Shown one piece after another: positions 25,488 through 32,608 of a stretch of DNA of 33,261 nt. The notes beneath the pieces are model-generated. The model saw only the letters and a program-made list of their open reading frames with translations, made no database searches and was not told the origin of the DNA. The stretch spans positions 1 to 33,261 of the forward strand of contig JABWBC010000028.1 of NCBI GenBank assembly GCA_013360695.1, given 5' to 3'. The stretch's first letter is position 1, and every line of letters begins with the position of its first letter. Made by a program: the position numbers and the translations under genes. Source of the stretch: Phycisphaerales bacterium. Lineage in GTDB: Bacteria > Planctomycetota > Phycisphaerae > Phycisphaerales > UBA1924.

Positions 25488-28241
25488 TCACTTCACCGGG
25501 CGGCCTTCGACATCAACCTCGGTCGGCGCAGGCAGGCCGAGGTCCTTGATCTGCTCTTCGATCAGCTTCTTGTCGCCGACCAGGACCAGCACGCCCTTGT
25601 CGAGGCGGATAGCCTTCCTCGCCAGCTCGTTGAGCTCTTCGAGCGAGACCTTCTCCATCGCGTCCATGTCGTGCGCGATCGAGTCCCAGCCAAGGCCATC
25701 CTCCAGCAGCGATTCGGCCGTCGACACAAAACCGCCGAGCGTCGAGAACTGCCGGGCGGCCTCGGTGCGCAGCGTCTCCCGGGCCTTGGTCAACTCCGCC
25801 GCCGTGATGGTGTTGGAGCGGATCGCGTTGAACTCGTTGAGGAATTCCTTGAGCGCCTTCCCCGTCACCTCGCTCTGCACCGCGGCGCCGGCGCCGAACC
25901 ATCCGGTGTTCGCGGTGTGCGTGAACGAGCAGCGAGCGCCGTAGGTGTAGCCGTTCCGCTCGCGGAGATTCTGATTCAGGCGGCTGGTGAAGCTCCCGCC
26001 CAAAATCGTGCTCATCAGGCGGAGGCCGACGCGCGAGGGGTCGCTGGCCGCCACACTCGGCGCGAGAAACCGCACGATCGTCTGGGGCGCGCCGGGACGG
26101 TCGACGACCACGACGCGCATCGGCTGGTCCTTGGGGAGGTCGATCACGGTGAACCCGCCGCCGATCGAGCCCGCCTTCCAGGTTCCAAAGTGCTTCTCGA
26201 GCAGCGTCCGGGCCTTGTCGGGCGAGAGGTCGCCCGCGATGAACAGCGTCGCGTTGTCCGGGCGCACGACCGAACCGTGGACCGAGGCGAGGTCCGCGTG
26301 CTTCAGCGCGCCGATCGAGGCGACGGTGCCGTCCGCGGGCGTGCCCATGGCGGCCAAATCACCGAACAGCAGCTTCTGGCCCACCTTGCCGGCGACCTGC
26401 GCGGGCTCTTCGTCAGCCTGCTTGATGTCCTCGATCCGCAGCTTGGTGACGCGGTCGAAGTCCGTCGCCGCGAACTTCGGGTGCATGATCGCGTCGGCCC
26501 ACAGCTTCGACGATTCCTCAAAGGTGCTGGTCAGTCCGCTCACGCCGACGGTCAGTGATTGCTTGCTCACGTTTGCGTTGAACGACGCGCCGAGCTTCTG
26601 CATCGCCGCGGCGAACTTCGGGCCGTCGCCCGTCGCCTCGGTCGTCGTGCCCTCGCCCAGCATCTCCGCGACGATCGACGCGCGCCCCGGGCGATCCGCG
26701 GGGTCGAGCAGCTTGCCGTCGTGGAAGACCATCTCCGCGGAAACGAGCGGCAGGTCGGAGCGCTGCCAGAGCTCGACCTTCAGGCCGTTCGACAGCGTGA
26801 ACCTGGTCGGCGCGGGGGGCGTGAAGCCCGCCGGCTTGAAGTCGCTCGGGCGTGTGTCGCGGGCGCTGTCGGCCCGTTCGCCGGACTCGGGGAGCACGAT
26901 CTGCACCAGACGTGCGCTGGGCGTGATGACCTTGTTCGCCCAGGCGGCGATGGTCTGCGGCGTGGCTTTGCGGTACCGATCGAGATCGCGCTGGAGCGCG
27001 TCGGGCTCGCCGAAATAGAACTCGTACTCGTTCAACCGGTCGGCCCGCGCCTGCACGCTCTGCAGCGACGCGAGCGTGCGGAACTCCGTGCTGGCCTTGC
27101 GCTCGGCGAGCTCGTCGGGCGTGGGGCCGTTCTTGCAGAACTTCGCGAGCTCTTCATCGACGATCGCCTCGATCTTTGCAAGGTCGGTGCCGGGCTTGGC
27201 GGAGACGTCGACGCGGAAGAGCGAGCCGAGCAGGTTGGCGTCCTGGAAGGCGCTCACGTCGACCGCGAGCTGCTCGCCCAGCACGAGGCGCTGGTAGAGG
27301 CGGCTGGACTGGCCCTGCGCCAGAATGGACGCGGCGAGGTTCATCTCGGCGTCGCCGTCCTTGTACGCCGCGGGGCTGTGATAGACGAAGGAGATGCGAG
27401 GAATCTGGACCTTGTCGAGCACGGTCGAGCGGATGACGCGGTCGAGCTTGGCTGGCTCGACGGCGCGGTCCTTGGGCGTGTTGCCGCGGGGAAGGTCGGC
27501 GTAGAGCTTCTCGATCAGCGGCTTGATTGTCTTGGAATCAAAGTCACCCGCGACGACGAGCGACGCGTTGCCCGGGGCGTAGAAGGTCGCGAAGAAGTCC
27601 TTGACGTTCTGCGTGTTCGCCGCTTCGAGGTCCTCGTGCGTGCCGATCACGCCGTTGTGGTAGGGGTGCGACTCGGGGAACATGAGCTGGTACTGCTCGT
27701 CGTCGGCCTTGCCGTAGGGCGCGTTCTCGGTGGTCTGGCGGCGTTCGTTTCGGACGACGTCGCGCTGCTTGTCGACCTTCTCGCTGGTCATCTCTCGCCC
27801 CATGTCCTCGAGGCGATCGGCGTCGAGCCAGAGGAGCGTGGGCAGGAGGGAGGACGGGCCCCACGAGTAGTAGTTGGTGCGGTCGAGCGAGGTGCTGGCG
27901 TTGTTGGCGCCGCCGCCGGTCTCCATGAGCACGTCGAACTGGTTGTCGGGAACGCGCTTGGTTCCCATGAACATGAGGTGCTCGAAGAGGTGGGCGAAGC
28001 CGGAGCGGCCCTTGGGCTCGTTCTTGGCGCCGACGCGGTACCAGATGTTCACGGTGGCGACGGGGAGCGTGTGGTCTTCGTGCAGGATGACGGTCATGCC
28101 GTTGGGTAGGGAGTACTTCTCGTGCTTGAGCGACTGGGCGCCGGCGCTGGTGGTCAGGGCGCAGGCGAGTGCCACGGCGACTCGGGAGAGACCCGTAAGA
28201 CGGGAGAGACGGCGAGCGACGGGCGAACGGGCGGGGTTCAT
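25488..28241 (-). CDS. M16 family zinc metalloprotease, exported
   Basis: The 917-residue protein has a signal peptide (about 1-35; VAVALACALTTSAGAQS) and the inverted zinc motif HLFEH (H84, E87, H88), with the distal zinc ligand probably E166 in VVRNERRQ. Four M16 repeats are visible; the first is catalytic and the third (about 490 onward, FTLSNGLKVELWQRSDLPLV) lacks HxxEH, as usual in two-half M16 proteins. Members degrade or process peptides in the periplasm. The start at 28241 has AGGAG seven bases upstream; an in-frame ATG at 28292 lies in repeat DNA and is not preferred. Confidence 0.93.
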   Translation of the reverse strand: MNPARSPVARRLSRLTGLSRVAVALACALTTSAGAQSLKHEKYSLPNGMTVILHEDHTLPVATVNIWYRVGAKNEPKGRSGFAHLFEHLMFMGTKRVPDNQFDVLMETGGGANNASTSLDRTNYYSWGPSSLLPTLLWLDADRLEDMGREMTSEKVDKQRDVVRNERRQTTENAPYGKADDEQYQLMFPESHPYHNGVIGTHEDLEAANTQNVKDFFATFYAPGNASLVVAGDFDSKTIKPLIEKLYADLPRGNTPKDRAVEPAKLDRVIRSTVLDKVQIPRISFVYHSPAAYKDGDAEMNLAASILAQGQSSRLYQRLVLGEQLAVDVSAFQDANLLGSLFRVDVSAKPGTDLAKIEAIVDEELAKFCKNGPTPDELAERKASTEFRTLASLQSVQARADRLNEYEFYFGEPDALQRDLDRYRKATPQTIAAWANKVITPSARLVQIVLPESGERADSARDTRPSDFKPAGFTPPAPTRFTLSNGLKVELWQRSDLPLVSAEMVFHDGKLLDPADRPGRASIVAEMLGEGTTTEATGDGPKFAAAMQKLGASFNANVSKQSLTVGVSGLTSTFEESSKLWADAIMHPKFAATDFDRVTKLRIEDIKQADEEPAQVAGKVGQKLLFGDLAAMGTPADGTVASIGALKHADLASVHGSVVRPDNATLFIAGDLSPDKARTLLEKHFGTWKAGSIGGGFTVIDLPKDQPMRVVVVDRPGAPQTIVRFLAPSVAASDPSRVGLRLMSTILGGSFTSRLNQNLRERNGYTYGARCSFTHTANTGWFGAGAAVQSEVTGKALKEFLNEFNAIRSNTITAAELTKARETLRTEAARQFSTLGGFVSTAESLLEDGLGWDSIAHDMDAMEKVSLEELNELARKAIRLDKGVLVLVGDKKLIEEQIKDLGLPAPTEVDVEGRPVK

Positions 28242-28275
28242 GGATCGACTCCTATGAGGATTGGCGCGATGGTAG

Positions 28276-28387
28276 GGACGGGGAAAAGGCATCAGGCATC
28301 AGGCATCAGGCATCAGGCATCAGGCATCAGGCATCAGGCGCCGGGCAATGGGGAATGGGGAATGGGGACTAGGAAGTCGGGCGTCGG
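28276..28387. repeat. Heptamer array, 16 units all ending in GG
   Basis: CATCAGG occurs seven times in a row (28290-28338). Before it come GGACGGG and GAAAAGG, and after it CGCCGGG, CAATGGG, GAATGGG twice, GACTAGG, AAGTCGG and GCGTCGG, all in register. Only the last GG is constant. Confidence 0.9.
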
Positions 28388-28432
28388 GGGGAGCTGCTGG
28401 AGGTTGATGAGCGTGTCACTACCCAAGGGGCG

Positions 28433-28472
28433 GACGGACACTTTGGTGCGCACCAAAGCGGTGGTAAGTAGG
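28433..28472. repeat. 40-bp palindromic element, copy 1
   Basis: The core CTTTGGTGCGCACCAAAG (28441-28458) is a perfect 18-bp palindrome. The 40 bases match copy 2 at 36 positions. Confidence 0.85.
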
Positions 28473-28503
28473 CACTAGGCACTGGGCACTTGGCACTAGG
28501 GGA
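28469..28503. repeat. Heptamer array, TAGGCAC-like x5
   Basis: The units are TAGGCAC, TAGGCAC, TGGGCAC, TTGGCAC and TAGGGGA. It shares 16 bases with the array near 2029-2044. Confidence 0.85.
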
Positions 28504-28590
28504 AGACGGAAGGCAAGGAAGGGAAAGGAGTTGCGCGCGGGGGGAGAACGCGCGAAGATTTTTTGCAGGAATCTGGAAAGAGGGGAAAAA

Positions 28591-28630
28591 GACGGACACT
28601 TTGGTGCGCACCAAGGCGGTGATAAGCGGG
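28591..28630. repeat. 40-bp palindromic element, copy 2
   Basis: The core CTTTGGTGCGCACCAAGG (28599-28616) differs from copy 1 by one base, and the flanks by three more. It is in the same orientation, 158 bp away. Confidence 0.85.
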
Positions 28631-28702
28631 TACTAACCGGGAGGAGCGTGAGTCGTAAGTCGTGAAGAGGAGAGGGAACTTGAAGGGCGCGAGGGTGATC
28701 CG

Positions 28703-28730
28703 CGGCATTCGGCAATGGTGATTCGGATTG
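28703..28730. repeat. Heptamer array, CGGCATT-like x4
   Basis: The units are CGGCATT, CGGCAAT, GGTGATT and CGGATTG. The type is the same as 31284-31325. Confidence 0.6.
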
Positions 28731-28836
28731 AGAAGAGAAGTCAGAATGCCGGTTTGACTCTGGTCGATTGGTACGAGCATCCCCCCGGGGTGCGAGGATG
28801 ATGTGGCGCGCGATCCGTGATGTAGAATGCCGGGCG

Positions 28837-29613
28837 ATGCGGAAGGTCGTCTGGCTGATCGCGTGTCTGCTGCTGGCGCTGGTCGTCGGCGTGATCGCGT
28901 CATTCGGCGTTGCGATCGTGGGGACGTTGGTGACCGAGCCGCTGGCGAGCGCGCCGATCGAGAGCGGGCCGTATGTGACGGAGCCGGACGGCACGATGAA
29001 GCTCGCGCGGGGCTGGATCTGGCCGGCGCCGAAGGAATGGGGAGAGCCGGATCAGTATCAGATGCAGCGGAATTGGCTGGCTGTGATCGAGATGGCCGCG
29101 ACCTCCAAGCCCGTGATTAACTCAAGCGCCGCTTCGGCATCCGGCACGTCGGCTCCACGGTCATTCCATGCTCAAATGAACGCGGGACTTCAGCGGAGAA
29201 ACGCCTGCGGCTGGCCGGTGTCGATATTTGAAGTACGAGATCCTCCGGACCATGGAGAACAACCTCGCCGGTTCGCGTTCGCGGCCTGGCACTTCGAGTA
29301 TCGCCCGCAGCAATCAGCGTTCTTGATCTTCCCGGCGACACGCCAACCCACCGGGGCCGTCTCACTGGCCAAGTCAATGCCCACGCGCGTCTACTGGCCG
29401 GGCCTTGTGTTCAACACGCTCTTCTTCGGCGTCCTGTTCCTCGTGATGTTCATCCTGCCCGGGCGGGCGAAGATCGCGCGGCGGCGACGCCTCGGCCTGT
29501 GCCTGGCGTGCGGCTATGACCTCGCGGGGCTTTCGAAGTGCCCGGAGTGCGGGCTGCAGTCGGCCGAGGACTCGCCAGCGGATACCGCGAGGGCGCCATC
29601 GCCCGTACCATGA
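28837..29613 (+). CDS. Membrane protein with C-terminal zinc ribbon
   Basis: The start is uncertain. The ATG at 28837 gives MRKVVWLIACLLLALVVGVI, a natural membrane segment; in-frame ATGs at 28798 and 28801 follow GAGG and would add 12-13 residues. A TAGAAT at 28823-28828, eight bases before 28837, might be a -10 box for a leaderless transcript. The 258-residue protein has an extracytoplasmic middle (about 30-182), a second membrane segment (about 185-207), then a cytoplasmic CLACGYDLAGLSKCPECG zinc ribbon. This tail is common on otherwise unrelated planctomycete membrane proteins. The function is unknown. The stop lies 4 bp before the aldehyde dehydrogenase start, so the two are likely coupled. 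Confidence 0.78.
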   Translation: MRKVVWLIACLLLALVVGVIASFGVAIVGTLVTEPLASAPIESGPYVTEPDGTMKLARGWIWPAPKEWGEPDQYQMQRNWLAVIEMAATSKPVINSSAASASGTSAPRSFHAQMNAGLQRRNACGWPVSIFEVRDPPDHGEQPRRFAFAAWHFEYRPQQSAFLIFPATRQPTGAVSLAKSMPTRVYWPGLVFNTLFFGVLFLVMFILPGRAKIARRRRLGLCLACGYDLAGLSKCPECGLQSAEDSPADTARAPSPVP

Positions 29614-29617
29614 TGGC

Positions 29618-31243
29618 ATGGCACGTACCTCGCCCAAGCAAAGCACGTCCAAGCGGACCACGTCCACCAAGCAAGCAACCAAGGCCGCTGGCGGCACTCC
29701 ACGCGGAAAGGCGGGTACTCGCACCGCGCCACAGTCAACGCCCGTGGCCTCGGCCAAGCCATCGCGCGGCGGCACATGGGACTACGCGCCCGCGCCGGAG
29801 ACGGTGAAGGTTGCGATCGCGGAGCGCTATGACCTGTTCATTAACGGCGAGTTTTTCCCGCCGCGTGACGGCGGCGCCGACGGATATTTCGACACGATCA
29901 ACCCCGCGACCGAGGCCACGCTCAGCCGCGTGGCGCAGGGATCGGCTGAGGATGTTGATCGCGCGGTGCGGGCGGCGCGCGAGGCGTTCCCGGCGTGGAG
30001 CGCGCTCAAGCCCATCGAGCGGGCCAAGTACATCTTCCGCCTGGCGCGGCGGATTCAGGAGCGGGCGCGCGAGCTGGCGGTGCTCGAGACGCTCGACTCC
30101 GGCAAGCCGATCAAGGAATCGCGCGATGTGGATGTGCCGCTGGTGTCGGCCCATTTTTTCTATCACGCGGGGTGGGCGGACAAGCTCGCGTACGCGTTCC
30201 TGGGGCGCACGCCGCGCCCCATCGGCGTGTGCGCCCAGGTGATCCCGTGGAATTTCCCGCTGCTCATGGCGGCGTGGAAGCTCGCGCCGGCGCTGGCGTG
30301 CGGCAACACGTGCGTGCTGAAGCCCGCGGAGACCACGCCGCTGACCGCGCTGCGCCTTGCGGAGATCTGCCGGGAGATCGAACTCCCGCCGGGCGTGGTG
30401 AACATCGTGACCGGCGACGGACGGACCGGTGCGGCGCTGGTGTCGCACCCGGACGTCGACAAGGTCGCGTTCACGGGCTCGACCGACGTCGGCAAGCGGA
30501 TCGCCAAGAGCGTCGCGGCGACGAGCAAGCGGCTCACGCTCGAACTGGGCGGCAAGTCGGCGAACATCATCTTCGAGGACGCGAGCATCGATCAGGCGAT
30601 CGAGGGGATCATCAGCGGCATCTACTTCAACCAGGGCGAGGTGTGCTGCGCCGGCTCGCGCCTGCTCGTGCAGGAGTCGATCCTTGATCGCGTCGTGAAG
30701 AAGCTCCGCGTGCGGATGGCGTCGCTGCGCGTGGGCGACCCCATGGACAAGAACACCGACGTCGGTGCGGTGAATTCGAGCCAGCAGCTTGCGACGGTGA
30801 AGAAGTACCTCGCGCTAGGGATCGACGAGGGGGCCGAGCTGGTGCTCCCCGGCGTGCGTGGCGAGGTGGAGGCGCAGACGCCAACACGCGGCTTCTCGAA
30901 GGGCTACTACTGCAGGCCGTGCTTCTTCACCGGCGTGCAGCCGTCGCACACGATCGCGCGCGAGGAGATTTTCGGCCCGGTGCTGAGCGTGATGAGCTTC
31001 CGCACGCCGGACGAGGCGATCGCGCGGGCGAACAACACGCCGTACGGCCTGGCGGCGGGCGTGTGGACCGACAAGGGCTCGAAGATCTTTGATGTGGCGC
31101 GCAAGCTGAAGGCGGGCGTGGTGTGGATGAACACGTACAACAAGTTCGATCCGGCGTCGCCGTTCGGCGGCTTCAAGGAGAGCGGCTTTGGGCGCGAGGG
31201 CGGCGTGCAGGGGCTGCGGGCGTATGTGAAGCTGGACTCGTGA
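29618..31243 (+). CDS. Aldehyde dehydrogenase with basic N-terminal extension
   Basis: The 541-residue protein oxidises an aldehyde with NAD(P)+. The NAD site (IPWNFPLLM, residues 209-217; FTGSTDVGK, 285-293), the general base E309 (LELGGKS) and the catalytic Cys C343 (FNQGEVCCAGSR) are intact. The end FGGFKESGFGREGG is typical. The first ~52 residues (RTSPKQSTSKRTTSTKQATK...) are Lys/Thr/Ser/Ala-rich and not part of the family. The frame is open further up, but that part overlaps the zinc-ribbon gene. The substrate is unknown. No strong ribosome binding site is present; the start lies 4 bp after the previous stop, so translation may be coupled. Confidence 0.93.
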   Translation: MARTSPKQSTSKRTTSTKQATKAAGGTPRGKAGTRTAPQSTPVASAKPSRGGTWDYAPAPETVKVAIAERYDLFINGEFFPPRDGGADGYFDTINPATEATLSRVAQGSAEDVDRAVRAAREAFPAWSALKPIERAKYIFRLARRIQERARELAVLETLDSGKPIKESRDVDVPLVSAHFFYHAGWADKLAYAFLGRTPRPIGVCAQVIPWNFPLLMAAWKLAPALACGNTCVLKPAETTPLTALRLAEICREIELPPGVVNIVTGDGRTGAALVSHPDVDKVAFTGSTDVGKRIAKSVAATSKRLTLELGGKSANIIFEDASIDQAIEGIISGIYFNQGEVCCAGSRLLVQESILDRVVKKLRVRMASLRVGDPMDKNTDVGAVNSSQQLATVKKYLALGIDEGAELVLPGVRGEVEAQTPTRGFSKGYYCRPCFFTGVQPSHTIAREEIFGPVLSVMSFRTPDEAIARANNTPYGLAAGVWTDKGSKIFDVARKLKAGVVWMNTYNKFDPASPFGGFKESGFGREGGVQGLRAYVKLDS

Positions 31244-31283
31244 GGAGTTCACCTGGAAGCGCGAGGGGACGCAGAAGAGCGGC

Positions 31284-31325
31284 CGGCATTCGGCATTCGA
31301 GATTCGGTATTCGGTATTCGACGAA
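31284..31325. repeat. Heptamer array, CGGCATT/CGGTATT x6
   Basis: The units are CGGCATT, CGGCATT, CGAGATT, CGGTATT, CGGTATT and CGACGAA, in the gap after the aldehyde dehydrogenase gene. Confidence 0.85.
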
Positions 31326-31372
31326 CAAAGCGACGTGTCGCGCTCGACGTTCCGCGATTCCCCCAGTGAAAG

Positions 31373-32464
31373 ATGAAGGCACACGACCCCAATCAACTCC
31401 CCGCGAACCTGCCCGTGCCGATCGATGACGGCGCGTGCCTGCACCTTCGCGGGTGTGCGCTGCCCGAGCTCGCGATGGCGTCGACATCTGGCGAGTGGGT
31501 CTCGCTCCGATCGCTGCGGTCCCCCACTGTCCTGTACTTCTATCCACGCACGGGCGTGCCGGGGCAACCGCCGTCACTCGGATTTGGCGGCGAGGAGTGG
31601 GACTCGATCCCGGGCGCTCGGGGATGCACGCCGCAGTCCTGCGGCTTTCGCGACCTGCACGATGAGTTCCGCGCGCTGGGCGTTGCGGTGTGCGGCGTGA
31701 GCACGAACACGGTTGAGCACCAGCGCGAGTTCAAGGCGCGCCAGCACGTGGCGTTCGAAATCCTGAGCGACAGCGAGTTGCGGCTGACCCGCGCGATGAA
31801 CCTGCCGACGTTCGAGTTCCCCGTGGAGAGCGGCGGGCCGACGACGCTGCTGCGCCGTATGGCGTGGTTTGTCACGCCCGATCTTGACGGCTTGCCGCGG
31901 ATCAGGCGCGTGTGGTACCCGGTCTTTCCCCCCGATCGAAACGCGGCTGATGCGCTGGCGTATGCGAAGCGTCGGGCGGCGGTGGTCGTGCGCGAGAAGC
32001 GGGCGGGCGACGCCGCGTTCGTGCGCGAGGAACTCATCAGGCACTGGGGCGGCACGCAGATCTGGTCGATCGGGCGCGCGTTCGCGGCGGACGAGATCCC
32101 GGCGCTGGTCGCGGAGGTCGATGGCAAGCCCGCGGGGCTGGTGACGTATGACATTCACCCGGGCGGGTATCAGTTCGAGGTCGTGACGCTGAGCACGCGG
32201 GTTGAGAGGTTCGGCGTTGGGGCGCGGCTGCTCGAGGCCGCGGAGGACATCGCGCGGCATGAACGCTGCACGCGGATCTTCCTTACGACGACGAACGACA
32301 ACACCGGGGCGATGACGATGTACCAGCGCGAGGGCTGGGAGCTGGCGGCGCTGCACCGTGGCAATGTCGATGAGGCGCGAAAGCGCAAAGCACAGATCCC
32401 GCTGTTTGGAAACTTCGGCATCCGCGTGCGGAGCGAGCTCGAGCTGGAGAAGTGGCTGGAGTAG
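31373..32464 (+). CDS. PrxQ-type peroxiredoxin fused to GNAT acetyltransferase
   Basis: The 363-residue protein has an N-terminal thioredoxin-fold peroxiredoxin (about 25-200) with FYPRTG and GCTPQSCGFRD. C85 is the peroxidatic and C90 the likely resolving Cys, five residues apart as in PrxQ/BCP. The C-terminal half (about 205-350) is GNAT-like: LVAEVDGKPAGLVTYDI, the acetyl-CoA loop ERFGVGARLLEAAEDIA and FLTTTNDNTGAMTMYQREGWEL. The first would reduce peroxides, the second acetylate an unknown amine. No frameshift or stop separates the halves. It lies 129 bp after the aldehyde dehydrogenase gene; the ribosome binding site is weak. Confidence 0.87.
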   Translation: MKAHDPNQLPANLPVPIDDGACLHLRGCALPELAMASTSGEWVSLRSLRSPTVLYFYPRTGVPGQPPSLGFGGEEWDSIPGARGCTPQSCGFRDLHDEFRALGVAVCGVSTNTVEHQREFKARQHVAFEILSDSELRLTRAMNLPTFEFPVESGGPTTLLRRMAWFVTPDLDGLPRIRRVWYPVFPPDRNAADALAYAKRRAAVVVREKRAGDAAFVREELIRHWGGTQIWSIGRAFAADEIPALVAEVDGKPAGLVTYDIHPGGYQFEVVTLSTRVERFGVGARLLEAAEDIARHERCTRIFLTTTNDNTGAMTMYQREGWELAALHRGNVDEARKRKAQIPLFGNFGIRVRSELELEKWLE

Positions 32465-32608
32465 GGAGCCAGACGAAGTGCGGAGTGGCGGAGAAAAAAA
32501 GAAGGAATGAGGGAATGAACCGCGGAGGGCGGGCCCTGCAGCAAGTGCGTCTGAAAGCCCTAGAATTAATGAGCGAATCGAGCCGCCCCGCGGCCTTCGG
32601 AGCCAGAC

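Larger units (their letters stand above)
28242..28836. other. 595-bp gap between divergent genes, rich in repeats
   Basis: The gap separates the M16 gene from the membrane zinc-ribbon gene. It holds a GG-ending heptamer array (28276-28387), a 40-bp palindromic element in two copies (28433-28472, 28591-28630), a GGCAC heptamer array (28469-28503) and CGGCATT-like heptamers (28703-28730). No coding sequence was accepted; frames across it only echo the repeats. Confidence 0.75.

Noticed and set aside
26559-28109. 516-codon plus-strand frame
   Set aside because: It is antisense to the M16 protease, whose domains and motifs are clear.
28290-28338. CRISPR array
   Set aside because: The units are 7 bases and directly adjoining, with no spacers, and no cas gene is near.
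28369-28994. Small minus-strand frames in the repeat gap
   Set aside because: Their residues simply translate the palindromic and heptamer repeats (for example GAHQSVR twice).
29616-29631. Sigma-54 promoter (TGGCACGTACCTCGCC)
   Set aside because: The GC half mismatches the consensus and it lies over the start codon of the aldehyde dehydrogenase gene.
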